DNA of 64,000 bases, taken from contig CAYLVB010000002.1 in the NCBI GenBank assembly GCA_964387075.1, forward strand, positions 186,001-250,000, given 5' to 3'. Source of the DNA: PALSA-968 sp964387075 (GTDB lineage: Bacteria; Bacteroidota; Bacteroidia; B-17B0; Aurantibacillaceae). Positions 25,622 through 33,704 of the stretch are shown one piece after another (the first letter of the stretch is position 1; every line of letters starts with the position of its first letter). The translations under genes were made by a program, and so were the position numbers. The notes beneath the pieces are model-generated. The model was given only the letters and a program-made list of their open reading frames with translations, had not been told where the DNA came from and ran no database searches.

Positions 25622-26641
25622 TTAGGAAATCTCTCCTCTCAAATTGATCCCCAGCAAATTCTTGGTCTTCTGAAGCGGCAATTTCTGCCCAAGCAGGAAC
25701 ATGAGTTTGGTTACTGCAGCTTCGAGCGTAATATCCTCTCCGCTCACAACTCCGATCTTTTGTAGTTGCACACTGGTTTGGTATTTGCCTTGTATCACGC
25801 GGCCTTCGAGGCATTGCGTTACGTTGTAAATGATCACGCCTTTATCTATTTCTTTTTTCAGCAGGTCAATGAACCACTCGTCAGTAGGGGCGTTGCCTGC
25901 GCCAAAGCTGTGCAGCACGATAGCTTTGATGCCGGGTGTGTTCAGCATGCTCTGGGTGATCTTTTTAGAAATGCCTGGAAAAAGATTCAGCACCAAAATA
26001 TCATTGTCAAGCTGCTTATGCACGGTCAGTTTTTTATTGGAAGAATTGGCGATAGCGCTGAAATTATAGTTGATATGCACACCCGCTTCGGCCAACACCG
26101 GATAGTTCGGCGATTTGAAAGCATCGAAATGCTCCGAATTGTATTTTAAAGTTCTGTTACCGCGATATAATTCGTATTCAAAATAGATAGCCACTTCCGG
26201 AACTAAAGGTTTCCCACTTTTGTTTTTCGCAGAGGCAATTTCAATCGCTGTGATCAAATTCTCTTTTCCATCCGTACGGATAATTCCAATAGGCAATTGA
26301 GAACCTGTAAGAATAACCGGCTTGCTCAAATTCTCCAACATAAAACTCAACGCCGAAGCTGTGTACGACATCGTATCACTTCCGTGCAGGATCACAAAGC
26401 CATCGTACTTGTTGTAATTCTTTTCGATGGTCTCGGCCAGCTCCACCCAAATGCGTGGGTGCATATTGCTGCTGTCGATAGGCTTTTTGAAAGAGACCGA
26501 ATGCAGATCCAGCTCAAAGCGGTTAAGCTCGGGAACCTGTTTGGTAAGATGTTTGAAATTGAAAGGCTTTAAAGTACCACTTTTGGCATCCTGCATCATG
26601 CCGATGGTGCCGCCCGTGTATATAAGTTGTAGTTTATTCAT
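25622..26641 (-). CDS. ansA: Type I (cytoplasmic) L-asparaginase
   Basis: 339 residues without a signal peptide. Catalytic motifs are present: YTGGTIGM (first Thr) and ILHGSDTMSYTA (second Thr-Asp), with LTGSQLPIG. It hydrolyses asparagine to aspartate and ammonia. The protein resembles the AnsA subgroup by length and lack of export signal. Next minus-strand gene upstream is the DUF3127 gene, 42 nt away. Confidence 0.92.
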   Translation of the reverse strand: MNKLQLIYTGGTIGMMQDAKSGTLKPFNFKHLTKQVPELNRFELDLHSVSFKKPIDSSNMHPRIWVELAETIEKNYNKYDGFVILHGSDTMSYTASALSFMLENLSKPVILTGSQLPIGIIRTDGKENLITAIEIASAKNKSGKPLVPEVAIYFEYELYRGNRTLKYNSEHFDAFKSPNYPVLAEAGVHINYNFSAIANSSNKKLTVHKQLDNDILVLNLFPGISKKITQSMLNTPGIKAIVLHSFGAGNAPTDEWFIDLLKKEIDKGVIIYNVTQCLEGRVIQGKYQTSVQLQKIGVVSGEDITLEAAVTKLMFLLGQKLPLQKTKNLLGINLRGEIS

Positions 26642-26683
26642 AAAAAAAGAGCGGAGATAAACCCCGCTCGTTCTTTGTTCATT

Positions 26684-27067
26684 TTAAAAAGGAAGATCGT
26701 CGTCAGCCGAATTGCTGGTGAACACGGGAGGATTTCCGCTGTCTACCTTGCCGGCGTTGCTGTTGTTGTTCGATTGACCTTGTCCCTGTGCTAATTTCTC
26801 CAGTCTCCAGGCATCAATGGTGTTAAAGTATTTCACTTCACCCTGGGGTGAGGTCCACTCGCGGCCTTTCAGGTTGAAAAGCACTTTCATTTCATCACCT
26901 ACGTTGTAGCCATCGAGCAGGCTCACTTTGTCCTGAACCAATTGAAAAGTTACATGCTGGGGGTAGGGCGAACCGGGTTCTACGGTCAACACAAAATCAC
27001 GTTTCTTGAAACGCTCGCTCACTACGTTCGTATCGTATTTTACTTTTAAAATTCCTGTTACTTCCAT
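26684..27067 (-). CDS. DUF3127 protein with SSB-like acidic C-terminal tip
   Basis: 127 residues. The first 85 form a compact OB-fold-like domain with the DUF3127 pattern (KVKYDTNVVSERFKKRDF, FNLKGREW, FNTIDAWRLEKL). A Gln/Asn/Ser-rich linker follows and the chain ends in DDDLPF, nearly the same as the DDDIPF tip by which bacterial SSB recruits repair and replication proteins. This suggests, without proof, a DNA-binding protein that uses the same partner docking mode. Confidence 0.85.
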   Translation of the reverse strand: MEVTGILKVKYDTNVVSERFKKRDFVLTVEPGSPYPQHVTFQLVQDKVSLLDGYNVGDEMKVLFNLKGREWTSPQGEVKYFNTIDAWRLEKLAQGQGQSNNNSNAGKVDSGNPPVFTSNSADDDLPF

Positions 27068-27111
27068 GATATAAAAAATTAAAAATTTGAACCTTAAAAG
27101 TACCTATTATT

Positions 27112-27975
27112 TCATTGGTTGGCCAACAAAACTTTCCACGCTTCTGCCACTTTATTCACAGTCAACAGCGACTTAACAAAGGCATGAAGTTCAGCCTCTG
27201 AGCTGTATTTTTTAGGGTTTTCACTCTTATAAGCGCTCACTTCCTCGGCCGAGGGCAAATGCTCTACACTACCCAATTGGCCCAGGTCATTACCGCTTAA
27301 CACATTGCTATTGCGCACGTTGGCAGGAATTTGGTCAACCCCAATACCCAAAGTTGTAATGGGTTTAGGGATCTCAAAAAGGGCATCGCCATGGGCGCGG
27401 CAGTACCAGTTACCTCCCATTCGGGCTACCAGATCTATCTTTTTCTGGTCAATTACGCCTTTCTCGTCCAAAATCTCCTCCTTGATATGTATCAGCAAGA
27501 CCTCACAAATAATGAGATTTCCGGCTCCTCCGTGTTCTCCCATTTCTATCACCTGGTTCACTTTGCACTCCAGCGTTACAGGTGCCTCAGCCACCCGGGG
27601 TGGCTTTACCATTTGAGAAGGCAATTTATTGAAACCGGTCTTCACAAATTCGTCTACGCCTTTGGCATAAGGACTGCTGGAAAGGCTCATTTGCTGCACC
27701 ATGTCGTAATTCACGATGTTCAGCACAACCTCCGGAACTTCTTTCACATTCTCATGCGTATGCTTGGTGGCGCCTGTCTTACCTGCGCGGTTTGGAGAAA
27801 AAATAGCAATGGGTGGATTAGAAGAAAAAACATTGAAGAAACTGAAAGGGGCAAGGTTCACTTTGCCATCCTTATCAACCGTGCTTGCAAATGCAATGGG
27901 ACGAGGCCCCACCGCGCCCAACAAATAGGCGTGGAGCTGTTGTTGCGTAACTTCTTTGGGGTTTACTGTAAGCAT
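27112..27975 (-). CDS. Flavin reductase family protein
   Basis: 287 residues. The N-terminal 200 residues form an FMN-binding split-barrel domain: AVGPRPIAFASTVDKDG and NLAPFSFFNVFSSNPP are the usual flavin-reductase-like signature, with ENVKEVPEVVLNIVN. The last ~70 residues are a helical extension of unknown role. It likely binds FMN and could act as an NAD(P)H:flavin reductase or an oxygen-sensitive reductase; specific substrate unknown. Confidence 0.87.
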   Translation of the reverse strand: MLTVNPKEVTQQQLHAYLLGAVGPRPIAFASTVDKDGKVNLAPFSFFNVFSSNPPIAIFSPNRAGKTGATKHTHENVKEVPEVVLNIVNYDMVQQMSLSSSPYAKGVDEFVKTGFNKLPSQMVKPPRVAEAPVTLECKVNQVIEMGEHGGAGNLIICEVLLIHIKEEILDEKGVIDQKKIDLVARMGGNWYCRAHGDALFEIPKPITTLGIGVDQIPANVRNSNVLSGNDLGQLGSVEHLPSAEEVSAYKSENPKKYSSEAELHAFVKSLLTVNKVAEAWKVLLANQ

Positions 27976-28016
27976 AGGACAAAGGTCTTAAAATATCCTG
28001 AAACAAAAAACCACCT

Positions 28017-28095
28017 GTCAGGTCGAGCGTGGTCGAGACCCATGTATGCATCCTGATTGGCAGTATGCAAGCACCTCGACTACGCTCGGTGTGAC
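28017..28095. repeat. Inverted GTCGAG repeat downstream of a lipoprotein gene
   Basis: Left arm 28017-28040 and right arm 28071-28095 are imperfect reverse complements; both carry CGAGCGT-G/A-GTCGAG. The loop includes ATGCATCC and TATGCAAGC. The composition is typical of a dispersed intergenic repeat of this phylum. Confidence 0.72.
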
Positions 28096-28118
28096 ATGGA
28101 ACAATTAAGAAAAGGTTT

Positions 28119-28946
28119 TTATTGAAGAATTATTTTCTTCCGCAGGGCACTTACCTTTTGGTCGATCTCGGTAAGTACCGAATCGCTCATGATCATATTG
28201 GGTTGGATCTTGGTATAAGAGCTTTGAAGGTCTTTCAAACCATCCAAAACAAAAGTACCGTCACCACTCACCTTAGCTGTCTCAACCATGTTGATGAGAT
28301 CGTTAAGCGACTGGCCTTGCTCACTCATTTTTTTGATGAACTTTTTGTTCTTGCTCTGGGTTCCAACCTTTGCCGAAAGATAGAGTCCCTCGATCCAGCC
28401 ACCGGCAACCATTAAAGAAGACGTATGCGGCCTTTGGTTCTCGCGCAAAAACAGATCGGCCTGCAGAAAAGACTTATTGATAATAGTAAGTAGTGAATCC
28501 TTATTGTCTTTATTCGCGGTTAAACGGTCAACCGTTTTTTCATCAAATACGCCGGCAATGCCCAGGTTTTTACACAAGCCGTTCACGCATTTCAGGAAAA
28601 GCATGGACTCCTGCGATTGTTCGTGGATGTTGGCGTAGGCCATATCGGCACCGTAAATGCCCAGGTTCATAGCCTTGAAATTATCGGAAGTGTATTTGTT
28701 GAGGTCCTCAGGATTATTGAGCAAAGATGCATCGTAGTCAAGACCGGCTTCCTGCACCAGGCGACTTAATTCAGTCGGGCCGGGAATAGAATTAAAGACA
28801 TTCTGAGCGCTGATCTTTTGCTGTTCTACGATCTTAGAAGTACTATCGGCGTTTTCGCCCATATCTTCGTCGTTATCCGCTTCATTGGTGCAGGAGAACA
28901 AAGTGAGCGTTAAAACGGGTAATAAAAGTAGGGCTTTGACCTTCAT
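28119..28946 (-). CDS. Lipoprotein, paralogue of the one at 16122-16979
   Basis: 275 residues from MKVKALLLLPVL; lipobox TLFSC with Cys at residue 19. An acidic linker follows (NEADNDEDMGENADS), then a helical domain with AMNLGIYGADMAYA, NKDSLLTIIN and LRENQRPHTSSLMVAGGWIE, shared with the other lipoprotein. Neither has a known function. Start at 28946 (Met4 of the longer frame) is preferred for the signal peptide. Confidence 0.78.
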   Translation of the reverse strand: MKVKALLLLPVLTLTLFSCTNEADNDEDMGENADSTSKIVEQQKISAQNVFNSIPGPTELSRLVQEAGLDYDASLLNNPEDLNKYTSDNFKAMNLGIYGADMAYANIHEQSQESMLFLKCVNGLCKNLGIAGVFDEKTVDRLTANKDNKDSLLTIINKSFLQADLFLRENQRPHTSSLMVAGGWIEGLYLSAKVGTQSKNKKFIKKMSEQGQSLNDLINMVETAKVSGDGTFVLDGLKDLQSSYTKIQPNMIMSDSVLTEIDQKVSALRKKIILQ

Positions 28947-29055
28947 ACTCCACAAATATAAGCATTTTTCCTAAACATTTTAGCTAATAGTCCGCTGATT
29001 TTCAAGCCTTCGCCTCAAATCAGATAATAAAAGACCAAATCGGGATTTTCGTGGA

Positions 29056-29625
29056 TTAATCCTCTTTTTTGCAATAATGACCTGAGTTCTCCACCGGGTA
29101 TTTTTTGTCGAGATCGATATTATTGAAGCTTTTACGGCCTCCCCAGGAGAAAAGCCACTCGAAAAAGGGAAGCATTTTGCTGTTCTTGATCTGCCCCAGG
29201 AAATACACTTCGTGTTCCTTTTCCTTGATACCCATTTCGTAAAGGGTAGTATCGTGTTTGGTGATGCCGAGCGAATTGAAGAACTGCTTCATGCGGAAGT
29301 ATTCGCACACGTTGCCGCTTTCGAGGCGCCCGGCGAAATAGAAAGGCATGAACCAGCCGATCACGTAACAACTCCCGGAGATCATTTTGCCGATCACATG
29401 AAAACGAAACTCATAATATTTGGAGATGGGGATATTGTACTCGTTCATGATATCGAGCACTTCCCTGCGGTGATTCCATTCATCGATCTCAATTTGATGA
29501 ATTGCTTTCTTCTCTTCCGGGCTTTTTACTGAAGCAGCGTGACCCTGGTAGGCGAAAGCGGCTGCCTTCTCGGCCGAGTAGGCCATTTTCAGGAGGTCAA
29601 CCAGTTCAGGGTGGTTGAGTTGCAT
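29056..29625 (-). CDS. Ferritin-like di-iron protein (COQ7-like)
   Basis: 189 residues, mostly helical. Possible di-iron ligands are seen in order: Glu19 in SAEKAAAFAY, Glu-x-x-His in IEIDEWNH, Glu in GRLESGNVCEYF and Glu-x-x-x-His-Glu in IKEKEHEVYFL. The pattern resembles COQ7/demethoxyubiquinone hydroxylase-type proteins, but this phylum uses menaquinone, so the substrate would differ. A central hydrophobic segment (SGSCYVIGWFMPFYFAG) suggests membrane contact. Its ATG overlaps polA's stop codon (TAATG), so it is coupled to polA. Confidence 0.72.
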   Translation of the reverse strand: MQLNHPELVDLLKMAYSAEKAAAFAYQGHAASVKSPEEKKAIHQIEIDEWNHRREVLDIMNEYNIPISKYYEFRFHVIGKMISGSCYVIGWFMPFYFAGRLESGNVCEYFRMKQFFNSLGITKHDTTLYEMGIKEKEHEVYFLGQIKNSKMLPFFEWLFSWGGRKSFNNIDLDKKYPVENSGHYCKKED

Positions 29626-32507
29626 TAGTGCGCTTCTAACCAGTTTTCTCCAACTCCCATGCCAACTTCCAGCGGAACGCCAATTTCTAAAGCGCTTTTC
29701 ATGTGCTCTTCTACCAGTGGCTTGATGATCTCAAGTTCGGGTTTAAATACATCGAACACCAATTCGTCATGTACTTGAAGGATCATTTTACTTTTGAACT
29801 TCTGTTTTATGAACTCATCGTGGATCTTGATCATGGCCACCTTGATCATATCGGCGGCGCTTCCTTGTATAGGCGCGTTGATGGCGTTTCTTTCGGCGTA
29901 ACCACGAACAACCGCATTGTGCGAAGTGATATCGCGCAACCAGCGTTTTCTTCCTAATAAAGTTTGTACGTAACCATTCTCACGCGCGAAATTCACGGTA
30001 TCGTCCATGTATTTTTTGATGGAGGAATATTCCCTGAAGTAATTATCGATAAGCTGTTTCGCTTCTGTACGAGATACCCCAATGTTCTCCGCGAGCCCGA
30101 AAGCGCCCTGCCCGTAAATGATACCGAAGTTCACGCTCTTGGCTTTATAACGCATTTCCTTGGTCACTTCACTTTCTGCAATACCATAAACTTTAGCTGC
30201 GGTTGCGGTGTGAATGTCCTTTCCAGAATGGAAGGCCTCGCACATATTGGGATCCTTGCTGATTGCGGCCACAATGCGTAATTCAATTTGTGAGTAGTCG
30301 GCGCTGAGCAGCACATGGTCTTTATCTCTCGGAATAAAAGCTTTGCGGATATAGCGACCACGCTCTGTGCGCACAGGAATGTTCTGAAGATTTGGGTTAT
30401 CTGAACTTAAGCGACCGGTAACAGCTACAACCTGGTTGTAGGAAGTGTGCACGCGACCGGTTTTTTTGCTGACAAGTTCAGGAAGTGTATCTACGTAAGT
30501 GTTTTTTAGCTTCAGTACCTCGCGGTATTCCAGTATCTTGTTTATGATGGGATGTTTATCAACGAGTTTCACAAGCACATCCTCGCCTGTTGCATATTGA
30601 CCGGTCTTTGTTTTCTTGGGTTTGTCAACGATCTTCAGGTATTCAAAAAGAATTTCACCTACTTGTTTTGGTGAAGAAACATTGAAAGGAGTTCCGGCGA
30701 GTTTCTGAATTTCATCATCCACTTTCACTACCTCTACTTCCAGTTGCTTGGAATATTCTCCGAGCATGTTGGTATCTATCCTCACGCCTTCGCGTTCCAT
30801 GCCGGCGAGCACATGGATCAAAGGAATTTCAACTTCGTTAAAAAGCTTCTCTACTTTATTCTCTTTTAATTTAGGAGCGAAGATCTTTTCCAACTGTATA
30901 GTTACATCAGCATCCTCGGCCGCGTATTCTTTTATTGCCTCAATGGCGGCATCGCGCATGCTGCCCTGGTTCTTTCCTTTGCCTATAAGCGTTTCGATCT
31001 GTATGGGGGAGTAAGCTAAATACTGCTCGGCCAATACATTCATGTTATGACGACCTTCCGGCTGAATGAGGAAGTGTGCCACCATAGTATCGAACAATTT
31101 GTTTTTGATCTCGACGTTGTAATTCTTTAAAACTTCGAGATCATACTTGATGTTCTGCCCAATCAGGGTTTTTCCGGGATCTTCAAAAAGTGGACGAAAC
31201 TCTTCCACGATCTCCTGAGATCCTTTCTGATCAACGGGAAAGGGAACGTAATATCCCTCCGATGCTTTCACCGAGAACGACATGCCCACAATTTCCGCGT
31301 CGTGCGTGTCAAGTGATGTCGTCTCGCTGTCGTAACAGAATTCGTTGTGTTTATTCAGCAAGGCAATGAGTTCCTTTCTTTTCTCAGGCGTTTCCGCCAG
31401 CATGTACTTGTGCGGCGTGTTCGATGCGTTCCTCAGGTCTTTTTTTACTTCAGGTTCATCTTGCTCTGCTATCACAACCTCTGTATCTTCAAATAATGAT
31501 CCTTGTGCGGAATTAGCCGTAGCTGCGGCTTTTCCGGGTTTTTGTTTTTCCTGCACTACTTCCCCGCCTGCCGTCTCTTGGCCCTCGTGTTGGCGGGCAG
31601 GTTTTACACTTGGAATATCTTCTCCCAATAAACGTTGCGCCAGCGTGCGGAATTCCAGTTCCTTGAAAACCTCCAGTAAAATTTCTTTATTGTATTCCTT
31701 CACCGTCATGCAATCCTCATCCCATTTCACTTCCGGAATGTCGGTGATGATCGTAGCAAGTTTCTTCGACATGATGGCAAGCTCCCGGTTAGCTTCCACC
31801 TTTTCTTTCATCTTGCCTTTCAGCTTGTCGGTGTTCTTATACAAATTCTCAATAGAACCAAACTCGTGAATGAATTTGATGGCAGTCTTTTCTCCCACAC
31901 CGGGTATACCGGGAATATTATCGGCGCTGTCGCCCATCAAACCTAAGATCTCAATTAATTCTCCCACATTCCGGATCTGCCACCTGGCGCAAACTGCCGC
32001 CTGGTCCATGATCTCGATGCCATTCCCTAAGCGTGCGGGTTTGTAAATGAAAGTATTTTCATCTACCAATTGACCGTAATCTTTATCGGGTGTCATCATG
32101 TAGGTAGTGAATCCTTTTTTCTCGGCTGTGCGCGCCAGGCAACCGATCACATCGTCCGCTTCAAATCCGTCGATGGCAAAAGTACAGACGTTAAGCCCTT
32201 CGAGCAATTGAAAAATGTAGGGAATGTTCTTTTGAAGGTCATCCGGCATTTCCTCGCGGTTGGCTTTATAATCCGCAAAATCGGTATGGCGTTGCGTATC
32301 GGCGGCTGTATCAAATACGACCGCAATGTGCGAGGGTTTTTCCTTTTTCAGAACTTCAAGCAATGTATTGCAAAAGCCAAAAATGGCTGAGGTGTTAAGC
32401 CCTTTTGAATTGATGCGCGGGTTATTGGCGAATGCGAAATACGCGCGGTAAATAAGCGCGTAGGCATCCAGCAGGAACAGTTTTTTGGGAACGTCTTTTG
32501 TAAGCAT
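29625..32507 (-). CDS. polA: DNA polymerase I
   Basis: 960 residues with all three domains. The 5' nuclease domain fills about residues 1-290 (GFEADDVIGCLA, PGIPGVGEKTA). The 3'-5' exonuclease domain follows at about 370-560 and keeps the DxE motif (YDSETTSLD), so proofreading should be active. The polymerase domain has motif A LLSADYSQIELR, motif B YKAKSVNFGIIYG and motif C LQVHDELVFDV. The linker at about 300-345 is low-complexity, and residues 303-315 (ARQHEGQETAGG region) are encoded by a GC-rich dispersed repeat. The start codon is preceded at 6 nt by a heptamer repeat tract. Confidence 0.97.
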   Translation of the reverse strand: MLTKDVPKKLFLLDAYALIYRAYFAFANNPRINSKGLNTSAIFGFCNTLLEVLKKEKPSHIAVVFDTAADTQRHTDFADYKANREEMPDDLQKNIPYIFQLLEGLNVCTFAIDGFEADDVIGCLARTAEKKGFTTYMMTPDKDYGQLVDENTFIYKPARLGNGIEIMDQAAVCARWQIRNVGELIEILGLMGDSADNIPGIPGVGEKTAIKFIHEFGSIENLYKNTDKLKGKMKEKVEANRELAIMSKKLATIITDIPEVKWDEDCMTVKEYNKEILLEVFKELEFRTLAQRLLGEDIPSVKPARQHEGQETAGGEVVQEKQKPGKAAATANSAQGSLFEDTEVVIAEQDEPEVKKDLRNASNTPHKYMLAETPEKRKELIALLNKHNEFCYDSETTSLDTHDAEIVGMSFSVKASEGYYVPFPVDQKGSQEIVEEFRPLFEDPGKTLIGQNIKYDLEVLKNYNVEIKNKLFDTMVAHFLIQPEGRHNMNVLAEQYLAYSPIQIETLIGKGKNQGSMRDAAIEAIKEYAAEDADVTIQLEKIFAPKLKENKVEKLFNEVEIPLIHVLAGMEREGVRIDTNMLGEYSKQLEVEVVKVDDEIQKLAGTPFNVSSPKQVGEILFEYLKIVDKPKKTKTGQYATGEDVLVKLVDKHPIINKILEYREVLKLKNTYVDTLPELVSKKTGRVHTSYNQVVAVTGRLSSDNPNLQNIPVRTERGRYIRKAFIPRDKDHVLLSADYSQIELRIVAAISKDPNMCEAFHSGKDIHTATAAKVYGIAESEVTKEMRYKAKSVNFGIIYGQGAFGLAENIGVSRTEAKQLIDNYFREYSSIKKYMDDTVNFARENGYVQTLLGRKRWLRDITSHNAVVRGYAERNAINAPIQGSAADMIKVAMIKIHDEFIKQKFKSKMILQVHDELVFDVFKPELEIIKPLVEEHMKSALEIGVPLEVGMGVGENWLEAH
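31563..31601. repeat. GC-rich dispersed repeat inside the polA linker
   Basis: CCCGCCTGCC and GGCGGGCAGG enclose a 19-nt centre rich in CTCTTGGCCC. I recall near-identical GC-rich sequence as an intergenic repeat in other Bacteroidota. Here it lies in frame within polA, in the interdomain linker. Confidence 0.6.
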
Positions 32508-32512
32508 GGGTT

Positions 32513-32554
32513 AAAGTTAGAAGTTAAAAGTCAGAAGTCAAAAGTGAGAAATGA
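32513..32554 (-). repeat. Heptamer tract (AAAGTCA family) upstream of polA
   Basis: Six 7-mers in perfect phase on the plus strand: AAAGTTA, GAAGTTA, AAAGTCA, GAAGTCA, AAAGTGA, GAAATGA. It begins 6 nt from the polA start codon, so it forms the polA 5' leader. Confidence 0.88.
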
Positions 32555-32597
32555 ACAGCCGCTATAGCCGGAGTGGAAACGCCAAAAAACGAGGTAC

Positions 32598-33665
32598 TTA
32601 GACCTTTTTAGAGTTCAATATTTCTATCTGCGTGCGGATAGATTCCTCGTGAATTAGCTGGAAAAGCTTCTCTATGAATTCCTTGTTAAGGCTCTGTTTA
32701 TTGCCCCATTCTCCTCTTGACTTCAGGATATTGATATAGCGCTCCAGCTGAAAAGCCGTCACGTGTTTTTCTCTTTTCTCGTCGGCAATCTTTTCAACCA
32801 GGTTAAGGCGGGCTTTGATCAAATTCACAATTTCCTCGTCGATCTTATCGATGTCGGTGCGGATATTCGTTAAATGCTGATTGAATATTGGATTGGCGGT
32901 AGACTTTTCCTTTACCTGCAAATTACCCAACAACTCGTTCAATGCCGCAGGAGTCAATTGCTGGTTCTTGTCGCTTAAGGCAACATCGGGATTGATATGG
33001 CTTTCGATCATCAATCCGTTCATACCAAGATCAAGCGCATTCTGGGCCACATCAAAAATAAGATCGCGGCGACCGCAAATATGACTGGGATCACAAATGA
33101 TAGGCAATTCCGGAAACTGTACTTTCAATTCAATGGGAATTTGCCACATCGGGGTATTACGAAACGTATTTTTTGTAGAAGTGTGAAACCCGCGATGAAT
33201 GGCAGCAATATTTTCAACGCCAACAGCTTTCACCCGCTCAATAGCGCCGATCCATAATTGAAGATCGGGGTGAATTGGGTTTTTTACCATCACGGTACAG
33301 TCCACTCCCTTTAAAGCCTCAGCAAGTTCCTGCACCGAAAACGGATTGGCTGTAGTGCGAGCGCCTATCCAAAAGAAACTGATAGTATGCTTTAGAGCCG
33401 CTTCAATGTGTTCCGGCTGAGCAACTTCTATAGTAACCGGTAATTTGAATTTCTCCTGAGCTTCCTGTAGCCAGGGCAGAGCTTTGTCGCCGCTTCCTTC
33501 AAATGTTCCGGGGCGTGTGCGGGGTTTCCAAACACCCGCCCGAAGAGCCTGCACCTTTTTTGTGGCCGCTATCTGTTCGGCGGTCTGCATCACCTGCTCA
33601 CGGCTCTCGGCGCTGCAGGGACCGGCAATTACATAACAATTATGAGCAGAAAAATCAATTTTCAT
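32598..33665 (-). CDS. Bifunctional DAHP synthase / chorismate mutase
   Basis: 355 residues. The N-terminal 260 are a KDSA-like (type I beta) DAHP synthase with no regulatory head (VIAGPCSAESREQ, RAGVWKPRTRPGTFEG, PIICDPSHICGRRD). The C-terminal 90 residues are an AroQ-type chorismate mutase (IRTDIDKIDEEIVNLIKARL, VEKIADEKREK). The fusion is typical of Bacteroidota; in characterised relatives prephenate or end products act through the mutase domain to inhibit DAHP synthesis. A second DAHP synthase ends the trp operon (44930-45934). Confidence 0.95.
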   Translation of the reverse strand: MKIDFSAHNCYVIAGPCSAESREQVMQTAEQIAATKKVQALRAGVWKPRTRPGTFEGSGDKALPWLQEAQEKFKLPVTIEVAQPEHIEAALKHTISFFWIGARTTANPFSVQELAEALKGVDCTVMVKNPIHPDLQLWIGAIERVKAVGVENIAAIHRGFHTSTKNTFRNTPMWQIPIELKVQFPELPIICDPSHICGRRDLIFDVAQNALDLGMNGLMIESHINPDVALSDKNQQLTPAALNELLGNLQVKEKSTANPIFNQHLTNIRTDIDKIDEEIVNLIKARLNLVEKIADEKREKHVTAFQLERYINILKSRGEWGNKQSLNKEFIEKLFQLIHEESIRTQIEILNSKKV

Positions 33666-33692
33666 TTGCGCCTATAAAGGTACGTTTTTAAT

Positions 33693-33700
33693 TACATTTG
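33693..33700 (+). promoter_or_regulatory. -7 box (TACATTTG) for the rsmB-like gene
   Basis: TACATTTG matches TAnnTTTG and ends 4 nt before the start codon; transcription would begin at or next to the ATG. TTTG at 33665-33668 lies 24 nt upstream. Confidence 0.6.
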
Positions 33701-33704
33701 CAGA

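Noticed and set aside
27331..28056. Plus-strand 241-codon frame
   Set aside because: Opposite the flavin reductase gene and reading into the GTCGAG repeat; no recognisable domain.
29056..29625. Ubiquinone-pathway COQ7
   Set aside because: The ferritin-like pattern is only generally similar, and this phylum makes menaquinone; kept as a di-iron family call without gene symbol.
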